Source: Pseudanabaena sp. SR411
GTDB taxonomy: Bacteria > Cyanobacteriota > Cyanobacteriia > Pseudanabaenales > Pseudanabaenaceae
DNA length: 64,000 bases
Assembly: GCF_002251945.1 (NCBI RefSeq)
Contig: NZ_NDHW01000036.1
Coordinates: forward strand, 1 to 64,000
Reading direction: 5' to 3'
In this document: positions 26,942-36,162 of the stretch, piece after piece
Numbering within the stretch: the first letter of the stretch is position 1
Layout: every line of letters starts with the position of its first letter
Position numbers and translations under genes: made by a program
The notes under the pieces: generated by a model
Told to the model about the DNA's origin: nothing
Seen by the model: the letters and a program-made list of their open reading frames with translations, nothing else
The model's database searches: none

Positions 26942-27814
26942 ATGTCCATAACTGTTATTAGTCGCACAACAAAAAAGCTAATTATTCAAAGTCCATCAAT
27001 TTCTGAGAGTATAAAATTTATCATCTCACTTATCTCTTCTACCATCTTTTACATTTGTATTATTTTAATAGGCTTAACAAGTAAATTCAATGTACTAGAT
27101 CAAGCAAAAATAGATTGCTATCGAAATGAAGCAGAAATATCTTGTTCTCTAACTGGATCTAATTTGTATAGAAAAGTTGAGAAAGTATTTTCTACTAAAA
27201 ATGGAAATATCATCAAAGAAGCTCAAACTAAGCCATATTCTTCTGAAGACAATGAAGCTTCACTGATAATTAAAACAACTAGAGAAGAGTTTATCCTTTC
27301 CACACAAAGAGAAATCGTACATGAACAAGAAGTTAAATTAAATACATTCTTGAGAAATACTACAATGGCTGAGTTGAATATTACTACTAGCTATAGGAAT
27401 TCGAATCTACTATGGCTAGCATATCAAGCTTTAGCGGTAATTTTATTTTGGAAGTTTTTTGGCATAGATCGTTTATTTATAGATATTTTTAGTTCTGTAA
27501 ATTATATTTTTGATAAAAGCAATGGAGAATTAATAATTCAGAAAGCTTTTTGGAAATCCCTACCAAATAATCCACCTACTAATATCCCACTTCATAAAAT
27601 TAAAAAAATTTATTTGCAGGAGAAAAAAAATTATTCGGATGGTGAACTAATTGTTCAAGATATAAGAATTTCTCTTTATGGTAACTCAAAATTGTTGTCT
27701 ATCAACCTTATGGTTTCAAATAATGTAGAGCTAAATGAAGCACATAAAATTGCTAGTTTCATTTGTGAATTCCTGCAACTTGAACCCTATAAAGCAATAG
27801 AAATTCCACCCTAA
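26942..27814 (+). CDS. Two-helix membrane protein, related to the proteins at 33456 and 34761
   Basis: A 290-residue protein with membrane helices near residues 24-45 and 153-173. A soluble loop of about 105 residues with two Cys (DCYRNEAEISCSL) lies between them. After the second helix comes a beta-rich segment starting YIFDKSNGELIIQKAF and continuing IPLHKIKKIYL. The proteins at 33456 and 34761 have the same order: helix, then CIFDKTTNQLTVEIKG or CKFDKTINLLIVETKE, then PLNEIIDVVI or PLSAILDIVI. This suggests a shared domain, possibly pleckstrin-like (inference). It lies 14 bases after the CHAT gene, with AAGGA before its ATG, so the genes are probably co-transcribed. The function is unknown. 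Confidence 0.6.
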   Translation: MSITVISRTTKKLIIQSPSISESIKFIISLISSTIFYICIILIGLTSKFNVLDQAKIDCYRNEAEISCSLTGSNLYRKVEKVFSTKNGNIIKEAQTKPYSSEDNEASLIIKTTREEFILSTQREIVHEQEVKLNTFLRNTTMAELNITTSYRNSNLLWLAYQALAVILFWKFFGIDRLFIDIFSSVNYIFDKSNGELIIQKAFWKSLPNNPPTNIPLHKIKKIYLQEKKNYSDGELIVQDIRISLYGNSKLLSINLMVSNNVELNEAHKIASFICEFLQLEPYKAIEIPP

Positions 27815-27876
27815 ACATTTTAAATTACATTATCATCGACGAAAATACTAAATTTTTAACTAGTGATAACAAATTT

Positions 27877-29661
27877 ATGTTTGCCAATATCATCAATAAA
27901 ATTTCAAATAAGCTACGTGATCGCCTGTTTAAAAAGCTCAAAACTCTGCGATCGCTTTGGTTTGCGATCGGGCTGAGCCTGACATTAATTGTAGCTTGTG
28001 GAACGATAAAAATTGACTCTTTTGAGACGGCAAGCAAAGCTATTCAAAATGATTTTCTACCTAAAATTAAAATCGAACAAGCATTAGTTTCTGATTCGGC
28101 GGCAGCGCGATATTCCACTGATAGCATTAAAGAACCTCTACCAAAGATTGAAGACTTCCCTCTGTATGGCGCTCAACCGACCAATGACACTAAACAGGTT
28201 TATGTAGAGATTTTTAGCTCTGCCGAAAAAGCTAATGCTCAAAAGCAAGATGAACGCTGGCTCGTTGATGTTGCCGAGGCTTTTAATGCTAAAAACCTTA
28301 CAACAGGCTCAGGACAGATTATCCGAGTCGGGATTCGCAATATTGCCTCTGGCTTAGGCGAAAGGTTGATTGCATCTAAAACATTTAAACCTGCTGGTTT
28401 CAGTCCATCCAACGATTTGTGGGTCGAAATCCTCAAAAGCGACGGTATTCCAACCAAACAGATCGCCCCAGTCTTACAAGCCAATGGAACTGGCTTTGCA
28501 GTAAGAGGCGACATTTACCAAGAACTAGCTAAAAGCGGAGAAGTAACTTTCGACCGCTTGCTTGATGCTATTACTACAGGCAAGTTGTCTATTGGCTATC
28601 CCAATCCTTATTCAAGTTCAACTGCACTCAACCTACTCTATACAATTCTTTGGAAAGCCGCAGGACACGATCGCGATAAGCAACCACTAACAGTACAAGA
28701 CTTAAAAGTTCCCCAAGTTAGTTCTGTATTTGATGCTTTTCAGAAGCAAGTGATTGTCACATCAGTGACAACTCTAGAACTAAAAGATATCTTTGTGCGT
28801 GATCAACAAAAAATGCAAGCCTTTCCCCTTGATGGTGTTGCTTTTACTGCTCTGAAAAAGCTGCCAGGATTTGAGCAAGTTGCCTATATTCCTTTTGGAT
28901 TACCTCATAATGCGCCTTTAGTTGGCTTTGATTGGAATACACCTGATCAGCAAGAAGCACTCCAAAAATTTGCTGAATTTGCAACTTCGGAACCTATGCA
29001 GAAACTTGCGTTTGCCACTCCTGAAGTATTGGAATATATCAAACGCAAGAACTTGCCTGCTACCCCCTCAGGAGAAGTTCTGAAGACAGCGCTCACTTTT
29101 TGGAAGCAACGCAAAGATGGTGGACGTACTGTTTATATGATGATGGTAATCGATACCAGTGGCTCAATGGCTGGTGCGAGAATACAAGCTGTGAAGGAAG
29201 GCTTACGAATTGCTACTAAAGAAATCAATGCTGGCAATCAGGTTGGTTTGATCACTTTTAGCGATCGCGTCAAAAATATAGTCAACCTATCTCCCTTTGA
29301 TGCTTTGCAGCATAAGCGTTTACTCGCAGCGATCGATGCTCTCGAAGCTGATGGTAATACTGCTCTTTATGATGGTGCGATCGCAGGTTTAGCCCCTCTC
29401 ATGGAACGACGCAAAATTGATCCTACAGGAGTCTTTCGCTTGCTCTTGCTAACTGATGGTGAAGTAACTTCAGGACTTAAATTTGAGGAGGTCAAGGATC
29501 TAATGAGGTTTAGCGAAGTGAGAATTTATCCGATCGCCTATGGGGAGGTTAACCAGCAAGAACTAAAAGCGATCGCCGCTCTACGGGAGTCTACAGTCCA
29601 AGTTGGCACACCCCAAAACGTCCAGAACCTACTTAAGGAAATCTTCCAAACTAATCTTTAA
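27877..29661 (+). CDS. Lipoprotein with solute-binding domain and vWA domain
   Basis: A 594-residue protein. Basic residues and a hydrophobic stretch end in a lipobox (LIVAC, Cys41), so it should be a lipid-anchored extracytoplasmic protein. Residues 100-400 resemble an extracellular solute-binding domain (SBP_bac_11-like: NANGTGFAV-type segment, PFGLPHNAPLVGF). Residues about 418-590 are a von Willebrand factor A domain with an intact MIDAS motif DTSGSM (Asp426), GNTALYDG and LLLTDGE. Such fusions are known in bacteria, with metal-dependent ligand binding expected. It follows the CHAT gene run. Confidence 0.88.
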   Translation: MFANIINKISNKLRDRLFKKLKTLRSLWFAIGLSLTLIVACGTIKIDSFETASKAIQNDFLPKIKIEQALVSDSAAARYSTDSIKEPLPKIEDFPLYGAQPTNDTKQVYVEIFSSAEKANAQKQDERWLVDVAEAFNAKNLTTGSGQIIRVGIRNIASGLGERLIASKTFKPAGFSPSNDLWVEILKSDGIPTKQIAPVLQANGTGFAVRGDIYQELAKSGEVTFDRLLDAITTGKLSIGYPNPYSSSTALNLLYTILWKAAGHDRDKQPLTVQDLKVPQVSSVFDAFQKQVIVTSVTTLELKDIFVRDQQKMQAFPLDGVAFTALKKLPGFEQVAYIPFGLPHNAPLVGFDWNTPDQQEALQKFAEFATSEPMQKLAFATPEVLEYIKRKNLPATPSGEVLKTALTFWKQRKDGGRTVYMMMVIDTSGSMAGARIQAVKEGLRIATKEINAGNQVGLITFSDRVKNIVNLSPFDALQHKRLLAAIDALEADGNTALYDGAIAGLAPLMERRKIDPTGVFRLLLLTDGEVTSGLKFEEVKDLMRFSEVRIYPIAYGEVNQQELKAIAALRESTVQVGTPQNVQNLLKEIFQTNL

Positions 29662-29790
29662 GAGAAAAGAATTTGGATTTCTATCCGTTATTGATTTCGC
29701 TGACTTTGGATAGAGATTAAGAAATTTTTACTCCTCTAAAAATTAGATAAATTTCAAATATTCTTACTAATTAGAATCAACTAGAAAGTT

Positions 29791-31167
29791 ATGACAACCC
29801 AACAGACAGAACTTTTTCAAAGAATTCAAAATTTTGATCTTGATGATATTGATGCGAAGATGCCGTTTAGTAAACGATTGGCAAGAGACAATGGTTGGAC
29901 AATTCAATATACACAAAGAGTAATTGATGAGTATAAAAAATTTGTATTCTTAGCTATTGTGTCAGATCATCCAGTTACTCCATCAGATGAGATCGATCAA
30001 GTTTGGCACTTGCATTTGCTATATACCCGATCTTATTGGGATGACTTTTGCCCAAATATCCTTCAGCAAAATCTACATCATCATCCGACTAAGGGTGGAA
30101 CAAATGAACGAATCAAATTCAATAGTTTTTATAATAAAACTTTAGCAAACTACCAATTATTCTTTTCTCAAGTTCCACCATCCGATATTTGGAAAGCCTC
30201 TCACATCCGCTTTGGCAAAGATGTCAATTTTGTCCGAGCAAATACTCAAGAAAACTGGATTTTACCAAAACCACACTTCCCAATTGACTTTGATAGTTTA
30301 AAGCTAAATTATATTGTTAATTTCCTTTCAATTTTTCTCGTTAGCTTGATTAGCTTCAGCTTGCCAGTATTTGCTCAAAGGTCAGGCGTAGGAAATTCAT
30401 TTGCAAATTCTAGTAATTTATATTTATTGCTAGGTGACATCACCTTAATTGTCGCAACATTCTTACTTTTATTGTTTTTTCAACTTAATACAAAACTCAT
30501 GCCACACACTTTAAATTTAGGAAAATTCTGTTTAGTTCTCTTTATCTTAAATGCTATGGGATTAATCTTTGGTATGTTTAACTTGTCAGGATATGAATTT
30601 CTAGCTTTTTATTGTGTATTAATAGGAAATGCATTTGTCTTCGATATATCAATCACTCAATGGATGAAAAGCAAATTTTCTATTACTCCAGAATCAAAAG
30701 ACAATACCGATCTTTCTTGGGAAGAGTATATAAATAACGAAGGAAATATATTTGAAATTGGATGGATAGATGTAACTTTCTTAGTTACTTATTGCCTATA
30801 TATATTAGGTGCTATAAGAACTTATTTCGGTTTGAGCAATGGAAAACCCATAATTTATATAAGTCTTTTAGCTTTATTTGTAGGAGCATACATTTTATGG
30901 ATAAAATTCGTTCGTACTCCACCCAAAAACAAACTATTTTCTGCTTTTATTCATATTACAGTTTTTGTTTCTAATTTGTTCTTATTTCTAATTATTGCTT
31001 TAATTACTGTCTCAAAAAATCCTATATATTTGCTAATACCATTTATGGGTTTAATTTTAGTCCTAACTGTAATTACTTTGCGTAGTAATAGTAGCTCTAG
31101 CAGTAAGGATAAATCTGGCGATGATGGTGGATGTTCTGCCTGTGGAGGATGTGCTGGGTGTGACTAG
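29791..31167 (+). CDS. GRDP-like multi-helix membrane protein with Cys/Gly tail
   Basis: A 458-residue protein. Residues 1-130 carry EIDQVWHLHLLYTRSYWDDFC, the signature of the glycine-rich-domain-protein-like family (PF07173, formerly DUF1399). From about residue 175 there are several membrane helices. The C-terminus is Ser-rich then ends DDGGCSACGGCAGCD, a Cys/Gly tail like that of TIGR04222 membrane proteins. The biochemical role is unknown. The coding sequence is more A+T-rich than its neighbours. Confidence 0.72.
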   Translation: MTTQQTELFQRIQNFDLDDIDAKMPFSKRLARDNGWTIQYTQRVIDEYKKFVFLAIVSDHPVTPSDEIDQVWHLHLLYTRSYWDDFCPNILQQNLHHHPTKGGTNERIKFNSFYNKTLANYQLFFSQVPPSDIWKASHIRFGKDVNFVRANTQENWILPKPHFPIDFDSLKLNYIVNFLSIFLVSLISFSLPVFAQRSGVGNSFANSSNLYLLLGDITLIVATFLLLLFFQLNTKLMPHTLNLGKFCLVLFILNAMGLIFGMFNLSGYEFLAFYCVLIGNAFVFDISITQWMKSKFSITPESKDNTDLSWEEYINNEGNIFEIGWIDVTFLVTYCLYILGAIRTYFGLSNGKPIIYISLLALFVGAYILWIKFVRTPPKNKLFSAFIHITVFVSNLFLFLIIALITVSKNPIYLLIPFMGLILVLTVITLRSNSSSSSKDKSGDDGGCSACGGCAGCD

Positions 31168-31229
31168 ATAACTTTATATGAAGTATTAAAAACTAACAAG
31201 CAAAACTTTTTAGACTAACCTGTAAATCA

Positions 31230-31607
31230 ATGAATAAACTTAATCGTAAAGTTGTAACTACACTCGGTTTGGGATGGTTAGGATTTGGTCTTGTGGGTGG
31301 TGCGATCGCCTTTGGTTTACCTCCTATGCAAATTACCGTTCTCATTGATCGCAGTTTTTGTCCTCAAGATAAATGGCAAGCGATCGCCTCTACTTACAAC
31401 GATCTTTATCAACAGCACCAAAATCGCGACCTACAAATTAAGGAAGTAATTCTCTTCAATGATCTTGGACAAGAGGTACTTTCTGGATTGCCTTCACCTG
31501 ATAGCGTGCGATCGCTCAATACCTATGGGCGATCGAATCAAGAGCGACAGAAGCAACTGCTATCTACCTACCCACAAGCTAAACTTCTCTCTTGTCAATC
31601 TCCATAA
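31230..31607 (+). CDS. Small exported or anchored protein of unknown function
   Basis: A 125-residue protein with one N-terminal hydrophobic segment (about 10-33). The soluble part contains FCPQDKWQAIASTYNDLYQQ and DLQIKEVILFNDLGQEVLSGL. The family is not recognised. Two degraded copies occur downstream at 35805 and 37104, so the gene was duplicated locally. Confidence 0.7.
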   Translation: MNKLNRKVVTTLGLGWLGFGLVGGAIAFGLPPMQITVLIDRSFCPQDKWQAIASTYNDLYQQHQNRDLQIKEVILFNDLGQEVLSGLPSPDSVRSLNTYGRSNQERQKQLLSTYPQAKLLSCQSP

Positions 31608-31769
31608 AAAATTTTAGAAAGTTCGGATGAGCAGCGCTTCGCGCCGTCCATCCTCTAGAACGGGAATATTCTTTTCCTTGCTGCAACACTGTTGCATAAC
31701 TGCCTGATTCTCAGAGATATAAGAATTATGCCAGTTGAAAAATTTTAAATAAGGTTGGAGAAGTTCGAT

Positions 31770-32189
31770 ATGTACAAACAAATATTTCGCTCACTATTTA
31801 TTCCCATCCTAGCAACAATTTTGCTATCATCTTGTGCTTTTTGGAATGGGCTATTGAAAGGAAAAGAAATTGCGGAGAGTGCTGTTGTAGAATTCCACAA
31901 TCGACTGAACGCTCAGCAATGCAGTGAAATCTACGAACAAGCAGATAATCGCTTCAAGCAACAACATGAAAAAAATGCTGCCCTTAAGGCCTGTAAAACT
32001 ATCCATGAGCGTCTGGGAAAGGTCAAAAGCTCTAACTTATTAGGATTTAATATCGAGTCCACACCTACTGAAACTTTAGCAACTCTCACATACAACACTG
32101 AGTTTACCCACGTCACTATCTCCGAAGAGTTTGTGCTAGTCATCGAAGGAGATAAAGCAAGAATCGTAGGTTATAACCTGATGCAGTAG
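31770..32189 (+). CDS. Small lipoprotein (DUF4019-like outline)
   Basis: About 139 residues from the ATG at 31770 (MYKQIFRSLF), preceded by GGTTGGAG. The signal ends in a lipobox LLSSC. The mature part has AQQCSEIYEQADNRFKQQ, KACKTIHERLGKV, TLTYNTEFTHVTISEEFVLV and RIVGYNL, a pattern like small NTF2-fold or DUF4019 lipoproteins; that assignment is tentative. A remnant of its 3' end is at 35915. Confidence 0.68.
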   Translation: MYKQIFRSLFIPILATILLSSCAFWNGLLKGKEIAESAVVEFHNRLNAQQCSEIYEQADNRFKQQHEKNAALKACKTIHERLGKVKSSNLLGFNIESTPTETLATLTYNTEFTHVTISEEFVLVIEGDKARIVGYNLMQ

Positions 32190-32242
32190 TCGTTTCAGGA
32201 TTCCGCTAGTAAAAAAATAAAACCGATCAGTGGAGTTAAAAA

Positions 32243-33421
32243 ATGCTTTATTTAAAGAGATATAAACTTTCCTTAGTTGCTTTTTTGTTCTCGATTTTAT
32301 TTGTGATTTCCTTGTCGTTTTCGGCGATCGGCAAAGAAGATCTCACTCAAGGGACAAGCCAAATCCTATTTAATGATTCCCACTTTCATTTGACCAACTA
32401 TATTCAAAAAGGAATTAAAATACGCGATTTTCTCAATCTGTTGGGCAATAAGGTTAACAGAGTAGCAATATTTGGAATTCCCCTTCAACAAAAATGGGAC
32501 TACTTCGTTGATGGTAAACGCGCTCCAGACTATTATTTACTCTCAGATACAGAGCTGTATTACTATTCTTTAGTAGATGCAATGATTGCCCAAGAATATC
32601 TCAAGTTATCTCCAGAGCAGCAAAAGCATTTTGACCCGATGATTACGGGTTTTAATCCTACAGATATGTATGCAACTGCTCATATTATCCGAGTTTTAAA
32701 GATGTACCCTGGAGTTTTCTCTGGAATTGGTGAATTCACAATTCATAAAGAGTTTGTCAGTGATAAGGTTGGTGGGCATACAGCAAGTTTGACTAATCCA
32801 GCTTTAGATCGAGTTTTTGCCCTAGCTGGTGATATTGGATTGGTAACTTTAATCCATTGTGATATTGACACTGTTCGACCCATAACAGGAGATAGACCCG
32901 CCTATTTTGATAATCTTAAAACCCTCTTTAAGAACCATCCAAAAACATCAATTATCTGGGCACACAATGGTTTAGGGCGTATTGTTGCACCTAGAGGAAA
33001 TCATCTAAATTTACTAGAGGAGATCTTAAAAGATCCAGATTATCAACATGTCAACTTTGATATTTCTTGGGATGAAGTAGCGAAATATTTTGTAAAAGAA
33101 CCAGAAGCTACCCGTGCCTTTGCAAACCTCCTCAATAAGTATCCCGATCGCTTCTTGTTTGGGACAGATTCCGTTGCGCCTAAGAATGAGGCAGCTTACT
33201 TTAAAACTTATAACGATTACAAACCCTTATGGGATTTGCTCAATGAAGAGGCTTCATTTAAGGTCAGAATTGGCAACTATCAGCGAATTTTTGATGAGGC
33301 AAACTCTAGAGTTAGAGCATGGGAGAAAGATCAAATGGATAACGTTGACTCTAAGTTAGAAATTCAACAGTCACTTCCTATCCCTAAGGCAGTTTTTTCT
33401 AGTAAGCACCTAGCTAGTTGA
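32243..33421 (+). CDS. Exported amidohydrolase-family protein
   Basis: A 392-residue protein. A hydrophobic segment near residues 8-30 acts as signal or anchor. The first metal motif HxH is in NDSHFHLTNYI. TLIHCDID and SIIWAHNGLGR supply further His ligands, and FLFGTDSVAP supplies the Asp typical of amidohydrolase TIM barrels (amidohydrolase_2 group). The expected reaction is metal-dependent hydrolysis or decarboxylation; the substrate is unknown. A GTGGAG Shine-Dalgarno sequence precedes the ATG. The exported location is notable, as most of this group are cytoplasmic. Confidence 0.78.
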   Translation: MLYLKRYKLSLVAFLFSILFVISLSFSAIGKEDLTQGTSQILFNDSHFHLTNYIQKGIKIRDFLNLLGNKVNRVAIFGIPLQQKWDYFVDGKRAPDYYLLSDTELYYYSLVDAMIAQEYLKLSPEQQKHFDPMITGFNPTDMYATAHIIRVLKMYPGVFSGIGEFTIHKEFVSDKVGGHTASLTNPALDRVFALAGDIGLVTLIHCDIDTVRPITGDRPAYFDNLKTLFKNHPKTSIIWAHNGLGRIVAPRGNHLNLLEEILKDPDYQHVNFDISWDEVAKYFVKEPEATRAFANLLNKYPDRFLFGTDSVAPKNEAAYFKTYNDYKPLWDLLNEEASFKVRIGNYQRIFDEANSRVRAWEKDQMDNVDSKLEIQQSLPIPKAVFSSKHLAS

Positions 33422-33455
33422 ATTGAAATCAACACTTTGACGAATCAAAAATATC

Positions 33456-34658
33456 ATGAAAATCCTTGAGCACAGTTCTAAAAGACTAGTCATCTATAGC
33501 CGACCGATAGCGCTATGGCTAGCTTCTGCATTATTTCCTATACTTGGAATTGTAGTAGGAAGTTCTTTTCTGGAAATCACTTCTTTTAACTGCAAACGAA
33601 GTGAACCATATATTAGCTCTTGTCAAACATTTGTTATTCAAACAAGACGCACTCAGATAATTAGTATTGAGGTCAAACAAAATGAAGGTGTGTATCAGCT
33701 TAAACTAACTACTACCGATCAATATTTAGAATGGTTTAGTTTAGTTTTTTTTGTGTTTTGGATGGCTCTTAGTTTGTATTTATTTTTAAAAGTAATTCAG
33801 ACTAGAACTTGTATCTTTGATAAGACTACTAATCAATTAACAGTTGAAATCAAGGGCTTATTTGGCAAGAAGACTGCTGAATACCCACTCAATGAAATTA
33901 TAGATGTTGTTATCAGTGGAGGTGGATTCTCAATTAATGAAATTCCCACAGAACCAGTAGATTTAATTTTAAGTTCAAGTAAAAATGTTTCAGTTTATAT
34001 CAGTTTAGACACCAATATTCCTAGTAAGTGGTATCTAAAAGCTCACGAAACTGTAGCTTTAATTCAATCATTTTTAGGTTTAGCGACAGACACTAGCATC
34101 CCTCAAGAGTTGCTAACTAATATCCACACCCAAAAGATTCAATCTATCAGAATTATCAATTGTTCTGGCTACATCATCGCTTTTGGCAATATGCCTGTCA
34201 AGTATAGTGATGCAAGCAATATTTGGGGAGTTCGGCAGATATCTTCTATTGGAGATATTCCCGTCAAGTATAAAAAAGTTGGCAAATTTGTCTCTTCTCA
34301 GCAAATTATTTCGATAGGTGATATCTCCATCACATATAGCACGAGTCTTTGGCGATTTAAGCCTTGTATTTATTTCATTGGTGACATGGCTGTTCAATAC
34401 GATTATCAGGGACGGATTAATTCTATCGGTGCTATGGGTATCCAATACCAAGACGGTCTATTAGGTCGCATAACTGCCATTGGTAATATGAATGTTCAAA
34501 CCGATTCGTATGGACGGATCGTTGAGATTCACTGTAATAGCGGCTTTAATCTCAAACAATTTGTATCTTTATTTTTAGTAACCTTAGCTTCAAACACGAA
34601 TAGATATGGAGAAGGAGGCGGAGGAGAAGGAGGCGGAGGAGAAGGAGGCGGAGGCTAA
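33456..34658 (+). CDS. Membrane-anchored repeat protein with (I/F)G(D/N)xxV motifs, copy A
   Basis: A 400-residue protein. Two membrane helices lie near residues 22-43 and 98-116, separated by a loop with two Cys. A domain starting CIFDKTTNQLTVEIKGLFG follows. Residues about 238-360 contain six imperfect repeats of a pattern like SIGDIPVKY (AFGNMPVKY, SIGDIPVKY, SIGDISITY, FIGDMAVQY, SIGAMGIQY, AIGNMNVQT). The regular strand-turn pattern suggests a beta-solenoid or hairpin stack (inference). The last 15 residues are a GEGGG-type low-complexity tail. It is a paralogue of the next gene. Confidence 0.65.
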   Translation: MKILEHSSKRLVIYSRPIALWLASALFPILGIVVGSSFLEITSFNCKRSEPYISSCQTFVIQTRRTQIISIEVKQNEGVYQLKLTTTDQYLEWFSLVFFVFWMALSLYLFLKVIQTRTCIFDKTTNQLTVEIKGLFGKKTAEYPLNEIIDVVISGGGFSINEIPTEPVDLILSSSKNVSVYISLDTNIPSKWYLKAHETVALIQSFLGLATDTSIPQELLTNIHTQKIQSIRIINCSGYIIAFGNMPVKYSDASNIWGVRQISSIGDIPVKYKKVGKFVSSQQIISIGDISITYSTSLWRFKPCIYFIGDMAVQYDYQGRINSIGAMGIQYQDGLLGRITAIGNMNVQTDSYGRIVEIHCNSGFNLKQFVSLFLVTLASNTNRYGEGGGGEGGGGEGGGG

Positions 34659-34760
34659 AAGCGAACAATTTCTATAGAATGTCAAACTATTATTGAATTT
34701 TAACAAACTACATTCAAAAAGGTAGGAACAAAGCTAGTTCACAAGAAATAAACTTACATT

Positions 34761-35771
34761 ATGAATATACTTGAAAATAATTCTAAAAGACTCGTCATCT
34801 ATAGTAGCCGATCAATGGATTTAAATAACCATTCTAGAATATGGTTATTTTTAGTTGCTTCATTGGTTTTAGTAGGAAGTTATGGTCTATTAGTATGGCT
34901 AATTTATAGTTTGTATTTAATTTTTTTAAAAGCTACTCCGACTAGAACTTGTAAATTTGATAAGACAATTAATCTATTAATAGTTGAAACAAAAGAATTG
35001 CTGAACACAAAAGTTGACAAATTTCCTCTCAGCGCAATTTTAGATATTGTAATAAGCGATACTGGAAACTCATTTAACGGAATCTCTACAGAAGGTATTG
35101 ATGTAATTCTAAATTCGGGAGAAAAGCTATCAGTTAATATAGATTCAGATTTTAGTAATTGGCACCAACAAGTTCAAGATACTGTTGATTTAATTAAAAT
35201 CTTTCTAGGTTTTTCCACTAAAATTGATGGTATCGAAAAGTTTCAGATTAATAGTTCTGATAAGACTTCTAGACTTTGTAGAATTGTCTATAGATCTAAA
35301 TTTTGGCTAGGCGACTATATCACTTCTATTGGTGATATGCATGTCAAATATGATTTTTGGGGACATGTCACTTCTATCGGTGATATGCCTGTCAAATATG
35401 GCAGTAGTTTTTTGGTGCATGAGCATATCATTTCTATTGGTGATATGTCTATCAAATATGGCAGTAGTTTTGGGGGGATATCTTTCAATTACTGCAGAGG
35501 AAGTCTTTTAGGTGTCGAGTATATCAATTCTATTGGTGATATGTCTGTCTATTACAGCTTTATTAATGGAGTTTTTTATATCACTTCTATTGGTGATATG
35601 TCTGTCAATTACGATCTTAGAGGGCATATAATTGCTATTGGTGATATGTCTATTCAGTGTGATTCGGATAGTCGATTAGTTGAAGTTCATAGCAGTAGTG
35701 GCTTTAGTAGCAAGCAATTCACAGTTTTATTTTTATTAGCCAAATTAAAAGAAAGACCTAACAATAATTAG
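34761..35771 (+). CDS. Membrane-anchored repeat protein with IGDMxxxY motifs, copy B
   Basis: A 336-residue paralogue of the preceding protein. It begins with the same signature (MNILENNSKRLVIYS against MKILEHSSKRLVIYS), but the segment from the first helix to the loop is deleted, leaving one helix near residues 27-54. The CKFDKTINLLIVETKE domain follows. Six repeats, more regular than in copy A, lie at about 190-310 (SIGDMHVKY, SIGDMPVKY, SIGDMSIKY, SIGDMSVYY, SIGDMSVNY, AIGDMSIQC). At DNA level the units share TCTATTGGTGATATG, suggesting recent repeat expansion. The Gly-rich tail of copy A is absent. Confidence 0.65.
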   Translation: MNILENNSKRLVIYSSRSMDLNNHSRIWLFLVASLVLVGSYGLLVWLIYSLYLIFLKATPTRTCKFDKTINLLIVETKELLNTKVDKFPLSAILDIVISDTGNSFNGISTEGIDVILNSGEKLSVNIDSDFSNWHQQVQDTVDLIKIFLGFSTKIDGIEKFQINSSDKTSRLCRIVYRSKFWLGDYITSIGDMHVKYDFWGHVTSIGDMPVKYGSSFLVHEHIISIGDMSIKYGSSFGGISFNYCRGSLLGVEYINSIGDMSVYYSFINGVFYITSIGDMSVNYDLRGHIIAIGDMSIQCDSDSRLVEVHSSSGFSSKQFTVLFLLAKLKERPNNN

Positions 35772-35804
35772 CGACCCATCTATAAATCTCTAGATAGACC
35801 CAGT

Positions 35805-35918
35805 GATCGCATTTTTTGTCCTCAAGATAAATGGCAAGCGATCGCATCAGCTTACAACGATCTTTATCAAAAATATCAAAATCGCGATCTCCAAATTAAG
35901 GAAGTGATAACCTTTTAG
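35805..35918 (+). pseudogene. Remnant of the 31230-type gene
   Basis: Thirty-eight codons translate to a sequence very close to the middle of the protein at 31230: FCPQDKWQAIASAYNDLYQK, then NRDLQIKEVITF, followed by TAG. No start or signal region remains. It is joined directly to a remnant of the 31770-type gene, so an internal deletion removed everything between the two gene fragments. Confidence 0.85.
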
Positions 35919-36028
35919 CAGCTCTAAAATATACTACTGAGTTTAGCTACGTTAATGTTACAGAAGAGTTTGTACTGGTGGTCGAAAGTGATCAAGCAAA
36001 AATCGTAGGATACAATCTCATTCAATAG
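35915..36028 (+). pseudogene. Remnant of the 31770-type lipoprotein gene
   Basis: The frame starting at 35915 reads LAALKYTTEFSYVNVTEEFV, then LVVESDQAKIVGYNLIQ and a stop. It matches the C-terminal third of the lipoprotein at 31770 (LATLTYNTEF, EEFVLVIEGD, RIVGYNLMQ). The 5' two thirds are missing. It overlaps the preceding remnant by four bases. Confidence 0.85.
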
Positions 36029-36162
36029 TCGTCTCAATCTCGATAGTTTTTGGATTGAAATTTGCAATCCAAAATAAAGTTCTGTAACAAAATGCGTATT
36101 TCATTTTAGTTTCAGTGAGAAGTAATTAGAAAAACATCAATTTGAAAAACTTTGAGGCAGTC

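Noticed and set aside
34113-34451. A 112-residue minus-strand ORF opposite the repeat protein A
   Set aside because: Its regularity (repeated NRRYL/HIA-like phrases) only mirrors the sense-strand repeats.
34605-34658. The GGAGGCGGAGGAGAA tail as a possible ribosome-binding-site array or assembly error
   Set aside because: It is in frame and ends in a stop, encoding a short GEGGG tail; three 15-base units are within normal slippage. Kept as part of the gene.
33456-35771. The repeats as a CRISPR array
   Set aside because: The units lie within open reading frames, vary in length and sequence, and lack unique equal-length spacers.
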